Assembly (NCBI GenBank): GCA_033002965.1
Contig: JAURVB010002604.1
Coordinates: 124,001 to 188,000, forward strand
Direction of reading: 5' to 3'
Source of the DNA: Piper betle
Taxonomy: Eukaryota > Streptophyta > Magnoliopsida > Piperales > Piperaceae
DNA length: 64,000 bases
Below the pieces are notes generated by a model, which worked only from the letters and a program-made list of their open reading frames with translations, was not told the DNA's origin and did not search any database. Shown here piece after piece: positions 59,508 through 64,000 of the stretch (its first letter is position 1; each line of letters begins with the position of its first letter). Position numbers and translations under genes: made by a program.

Positions 59508-60139
59508 ATGTATGGACCGCACTAGTATTCCTTCAAACCTTGAGGTAGTATTGTGTATGAGGGTACTACATAATGCAATACATTTCTGAAATTTGTGGCA
59601 CTAACTTAACCATTCCATTTGTCACTTAAGTACTGTTACTGGTGTAATTTAGAGGATGTGAGGGCGTAAGCTTTGTATGTATAAATATAAATATTAGTCG
59701 TGCATGCTCACCGGCACTTGTTTAAGTATGTTTTTTTGCCACCCAATGTGAGGTAATTCTGAAGTTTCATAAGTTTCTGTGGGTAATGAAATACCCATTT
59801 GCTAGTTTGTACTAGTTATTTTTGGACTAGTAACATCCTTTACTTTCATTTTTCATATTATATATGTAAGTCTTACTAATCCTAAGTCAACTTTTGTGGG
59901 AGGACTGATAAACGCTACACATGAGCTCAACAAAGTTATTTACATTCTTACTTTTATTTATATTCGATGTGTTTTGGCATATATTTAACAATGTCTTCCA
60001 TTCTCATGACACCAAGCGGGTTGTTTCGACCTATTTTATCGATTGAGTATTAACGACCAATAACTTTAAACTTGACTCAACTTGATCGTAACATTTCTAA
60101 TTCAGTTCGTAGGTGAACCAAAATGGGGGTGCTACAGTT

Positions 60140-60152
60140 TGGTATCAGAGCC
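60140..60152 (+). other. Primer-binding site of element B
   Basis: TGGTATCAGAGCC, a perfect match to the initiator methionine tRNA complement, 3 bp after the LTR end GCTACA (60136). Confidence 0.95.
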
Positions 60153-61235
60153 ATGTCTTGGTCAATTGAGATGAAAGACTTTTATTTTGAGCCAAGTATG
60201 TGGAGTTGTCCTTAGCCAAGCTGACATGTATTTCCTTTGGTCTTTTCTTGGGTTTTCAGATTGTGTGCTCAGTCAGACATGATTAGTGCATGTTCTAGTG
60301 TTAACAATTTGAGAAGTTATGAGATATTATAAGAGATCATGATTTTCGTAGATGTCAGCATAGATCTCACTAAAATGTCATGATAAGCTTAGAGACACAC
60401 CTTTCCTTTTACCGTGTGAGAGATTTGGACAACATAAGAGTGTCCACATGCTCAGTTAGCTGAGGTTGAGTTGGATGGTGACTAGGAGTACCTAGAACTT
60501 TGGCAATCACATTGCTACATTTGCCCGTCTTTTGCATGTCACGATATCAGTCCTTCCTTGAGACATGTTGTACATTGCGAGGTGAAGTTATTGGAGATTA
60601 CACATACAAGGAGTTTGAAGTATGGAGACACTGACAAAGTTAGTTGGTGCGTGAGTTGGACCACCGTGTGCCCTGGACAAATCTGTTAGGCATAGTTTGA
60701 GGCCTACTTTGGAGAATTTGGGCCTTCAGACATATCCTTGTGGATGACGGATGTGGCTAGGACAGTGGAGCATTGAAGTACTTGGAGCACAAATGAGAGT
60801 TTGGACAGATGACTTAAGATGGACCAGTTCCAAGAGATAGTAGTGGATGTGGATGAATAGTGAGGTGGATCTACAATCCCATTGACACTTCACCACCTCC
60901 TCCTCTTCCACTGGTGTATGTCTATCTCAATAGCATTCTTGGCCACTCTTCGATAGATAAAGGCTTGAACACATTGAGAATGAACGAGATTACCTTTAAC
61001 CGCAGATTTGGATGATTGATCGGATGTCACTCAATTTGCCAGATCCAGATTGATGATAGCTATTGAGAATCAGTCAGTGTTTATAGGAACAGTTACTCAA
61101 GATTCTAGGAGACCAGTGTGGGGTCAACATTATTTTTCTATTGTATGTGTTACCACTATGATCCAGACCCTTCCAGATCAAACACACATGGTTGAATAAA
61201 GCCGAGATAGTAGCTACCTCTGGGGAGATAGACAT
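60153..61235 (+). other. Interior of element B, no domain recognised
   Basis: All three plus-strand frames are broken by stops. I found no capsid, zinc knuckle, protease, reverse transcriptase or integrase motif. Confidence 0.5.
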
Positions 61236-61312
61236 ATGGAAATTAACATGTCTCAACTTGATTGTAACATTTCTGATTCTGTTCTTAGGTAAACCGAAAT
61301 CGGGGTGTTACA

Positions 61313-61829
61313 ATGGTCAACTTCAATTTGCTGTTGTGATTTTTCCTTCTTTTCTATCCACTTTTCTTTCTACACTACTGACTCATCTTTGGCTGAATTG
61401 CTTTGGGCATCAGACTTTTTGTGTATCAGGATTGGAGCTGCTTGGTGTGGCTTTTGTTGATTTCGTGGCAGTAATTTCCTCACATCATCCTTGCTTGTTT
61501 CATCTATTACCTTCTCCTTTCCCTTGGATTCCTTGGGTCCTGATTCTTGTATGTCTTTTTTGGGTTCCATTCGTCTTCATTGACTTTATGAAAATGATGT
61601 AATGACTAGTTGCCTCGCAACACATTCAGTTGGCAAAGGTGGTAGTGAGATTGCTCTCTCTCACTCTCTTGTATCTCCTCCTCCCTATTACCTTTTTGTC
61701 TGTTCTCCTTTTATCTAGTGATTTCCACTTCTTGTGCTTCAGGTGCCTGGTTTAGTCAACTGATCTTGCTGGCAACTCCATTGGTTGAGCAGTCATTGAC
61801 TTAGCAGCATGCTGCTTCTTGCGAACCAT
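61313..61829 (-). pseudogene. Downstream ORF of the outer Athila-like element, N-terminal piece
   Basis: The minus-strand start at 61829 reads MVRKKQHAAKSMTAQ. After stops, a Lys/Glu-rich stretch (MEPKKDIQESGPKESKGK) runs to 61313, where element B begins. The basic, low-complexity sequence continues in the same style at 52600 beyond B, and the ATGGT target duplication marks the cut. It lies about 560 bp downstream of the pol end of the outer element. Function is unknown; in related elements this ORF carries the 'putative plant transposon protein' domain seen here at 52023-52300. Confidence 0.65.
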
Positions 61830-62380
61830 CTTGCTTTACATCACAAAATTAGCCACAAAATAATAATAATAAATGGATCTTTATATGCCTTAATTATTTG
61901 TGTTGACAAAGATAGATTATAAGCAATATGACAATAATAGGTAGCAAAAGTTCATTAGAACATATCATAAGGACATGCAAAATATTAAAATAATTATAGT
62001 ACATCTATGTATCTATTCCCAGTACATTAAAGATAAAATGTACTTTTCATCAAATCATCTACAACAATCATCCTAATCATGTAAACAAATCACAGATCTT
62101 TGAATCATGAACACAAGAGAGTGAGTAAAGGAATCGTCGTTGAAGCTCCTACCTTGCTGCTAGAATACTGATTTGCACCAGATCTAGGGAAAATTACACG
62201 AGCGGCGGCGGCGAAGGAAAAAAGCTAGAGTAGAAAAAACTTTACCTTTTACCTTTACCTTTTTCACCATTCAACCATTTTGTTGCTCGGGTATGCCTAG
62301 GTTGGGTCATATCTGTAAAAGAAAAAACACTCTTTTTTTATTAACACAGGCAAGATAAATCCTGATAAGAAAGAACATGC

Positions 62381-64000
62381 TGGGTTGCCTCCCAGGAAGC
62401 TCTTGTTTACAGTTCTTAGCTTGACTAGGCTCCGGTCATTCCAAAGTTGGTGGGATGGATGAAGTGAATTGGGTCACCTTTCCTCCATGATAATGCTTGA
62501 GCCTAAGTCCATTGACCTTGAATTGGTTCACATTTTTCTCATTCCTGATTTCTATTGCTCCACGTGGAAATACATTTGTTATTGTTTAAGGTCCAAACCA
62601 CTTAGACTTAAGCTTTCTTGAAAAAAATTTTAGCCTAGAATTGTAGAGCAATACTTGATATCTTGGCTTGAAGTGCTTGGTCAAGATGCGTATCCTATGC
62701 CACAAGTTTGTTCTTTCTTTATACAATTTGGTATTCTCATATGCATTGAGGAGCCTAAGTTCATCCAATTCATTCAACTACGATAACCTTTACTCACCAC
62801 ATATCTGTAATCAGAATTTATCTTTTGAATGACCCAATACACTTTGTGATCTAGCTTGAAGGGTGAGTGGTATGCCTTCCGAATACTAACATAAGGGGGA
62901 CATTCCTATTGGTGTTTTAATAGTTGTTTGGTAAGCCCATAATGTTTCATCTAATTTTAGTGACCAATCCTTTCTAAATGGACTTACAACCTTCTCTAAG
63001 ATTCTAGTAATTTGTTGGTTGGAAATTTCATCTTGTCCACATTTTTGTGGATGACATGTAGTTGGAACTTTAAGCTTGAATCTATACTTGACCAGCAAGG
63101 TTTAAATGGCTTTGTTGCAGAAGTGTGATCCTTCATCACTGATGATGGTTGTGTCGAATCTTGTGAAAATATTTTTCTTCAAGAACCTTATCACTACCTT
63201 GGCATCATTGGTTGTGCATGCTTGTGCTTCCACCCACTTCGAGAGATATTCAACTGCTACTAGTATGTATAAGTTGTTATTGGATGATACAATTGATCCC
63301 GGGAAGTCTATACCTCTTAGCCAAATTGTGCTCTCTCAGGAGTTAAATTGGTTTACCTGTGATCAACTTATGGATTACTGCACCTTAGTATGGGGCTTTG
63401 TGCTCTTCTCATTTTGGTGTAGCTCACCATAGTATCCTCATGAGCAAGAAACCTAAACCTCTAGAAGCGAGAGCATTTGAGAAAAGGCATAATGCACCCC
63501 ATACATCAAAAAGCTCTACTTCGAGGATTCCATGTGATGACATCTTTTGCCTCCTTGATATTTTGGTACTTCTTTGGTACCAATCACATTGTTTTATAAA
63601 AGGAGTTGGTATCCTTAAAAAGGGCCAATAGAAGCCTAATCGTAAAACTTTCACGGCTATCCTTTGACTTAAAAAAGGGCCTCAATATTCTGATGAATGA
63701 CAATAATATATAATATCTCACATTTCTTCTTGTGTGATAGGTCTTCTAATCATCTGGTCACTATATTTCTTAAACATATATGGTTCATCCCAAAAATAGT
63801 GTTTTACTTCACTCAAAATTTTTTTCTATGTTGTGGTGAACTATTTCACAGAAGAACTTGACCAACAAGAAAATTCACATAATCTGCACACTATGGTAAG
63901 TTAGATGTCCTTATTGAAAAAGTTGCTCATCTAGAGTTGGTTTCATTCCCATGACTTATTAGTGTAGACAAATGATTGACTACTACATTCTCGAAACCCT
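62381..64000 (-). pseudogene. Athila-like Ty3/gypsy pol: RNase H-integrase linker and integrase
   Basis: Read minus from the window edge: a degenerate linker (ENVVVNHLS, then YADYVNFLVG); the integrase zinc-binding and core start at 63654-63424 (GFYWPFLRI, CDWYQRSTKISRRQKM, ILEVELFDVWG); a core piece at 63098-62886 (DEISNQQITRILEKVVSPFRKDW, then LWAYQTTIKTPIGMSP); and the C-terminal piece at 62777-62586 (NELDELRLLNAYENTKLYKERT, VLLYNSRLKFFSRKL). Then comes QFKVNGLRLKHYHGG, and the motif CTGGGAGGCAACCCA (62395-62381) that follows pol in Athila-type elements (from memory). Integrase would insert element DNA. Stops and frameshifts in every piece show it is dead. It is the oldest layer of the nested stack. 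Confidence 0.87.

Larger units (their letters stand above)
52606..61312 (+). mobile_element. Element B: gypsy-type LTR element, internally deleted, hosting element C
   Basis: The start TGTAAAAGC (52606) and end GGGGTGTTACA (61312) are flanked by the exact duplication ATGGT (52601-52605 and 61313-61317). The 5' LTR runs 52606-53360 and, beyond inserted element C, 58984-60136, about 1.9 kb in all. A perfect primer-binding site follows. The internal region 60153-61235 has no protein domain I can recognise. Only the last 70 bp or so of the 3' LTR remain (CAACTTGATTGTAACATTTCT..., matching CAACTTGATCGTAACATTTCT near 60076), so a deletion removed most of the interior and of the 3' LTR. Confidence 0.87.

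Noticed and set aside
61192..61602. 136-codon plus-strand frame with hydrophobic segments
   Set aside because: It crosses the 3' end of element B into the outer element at 61312 and is the antisense of a Lys/Glu-rich minus-strand frame. The hydrophobic look is a strand shadow.
1..64000. CRISPR arrays, bacterial operons, tRNA or rRNA genes
   Set aside because: No regular repeat-spacer array, no operon-like gene packing and no tRNA-like or rRNA-like segment was recognised. The sequence is plant nuclear DNA.

Overview
The window is nuclear DNA from a flowering plant. The evidence is short GT-AG introns, a plant-specific gene family (VAN3-binding/FORKED1-like), cinnamoyl-CoA-reductase-like gene relics, and dense plant Ty1/copia and Ty3/gypsy retrotransposon remains in an AT-rich background. 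I cannot name the species. Most of the 64 kb is repeat sequence. One nearly intact host gene and two decayed relatives of a second host gene family can be supported.

Layout. 1-1.07 kb is a decayed copia element (gag and integrase, minus strand). 2.6-3.34 kb and 9.35-12.3 kb are two cinnamoyl-CoA-reductase-like pseudogenes, both minus. Between them lie a foldback hairpin (3.44-3.54 kb), a solo LTR (4.7-7.6 kb) and a C-rich foldback element (8.7-9.2 kb). 14.7-19.5 kb holds a gypsy gag and its LTR (minus). 21.3-22.2 kb is a copia-type LTR and 22.2-22.6 kb a MITE-like element. 23.2-28.4 kb is an eight-exon VAN3-binding-protein-like gene (minus) with one frameshift. 30.1-31.7 kb is an AT-rich array with a higher-order period. 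33-39.4 kb is LTR-derived sequence. 40.5-42.3 kb is a copia reverse transcriptase/RNase H relic carrying a tandem duplication. 44-44.8 kb is an LTR relic.

The right third (47.3-64 kb) is a nested retrotransposon stack with three exactly matching 5-bp target duplications. An old Athila-like gypsy element on the minus strand (integrase at 62.4-64 kb, downstream ORF in three pieces) was split by element A (47640-52022, duplication CTGAT) and by element B (52606-61312, duplication ATGGT). Element C (53366-58978, duplication CACCG) then inserted into the 5' LTR of B. A carries only gag between full LTRs. C has 2.4-kb LTRs around an internal region of only about 0.87 kb. Neither can encode its own polymerase, so both look like non-autonomous families that used enzymes made elsewhere.

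A repeated theme is decay by C-to-T change. The gag frames of A and of the unrelated element at 15-16 kb are interrupted almost only by TAG codons where glutamine is expected, as predicted for methylated CAG sites. The work was done by eye. Exon edges rest on splice dinucleotides and family memory, and LTR edges are exact only where target duplications are quoted.
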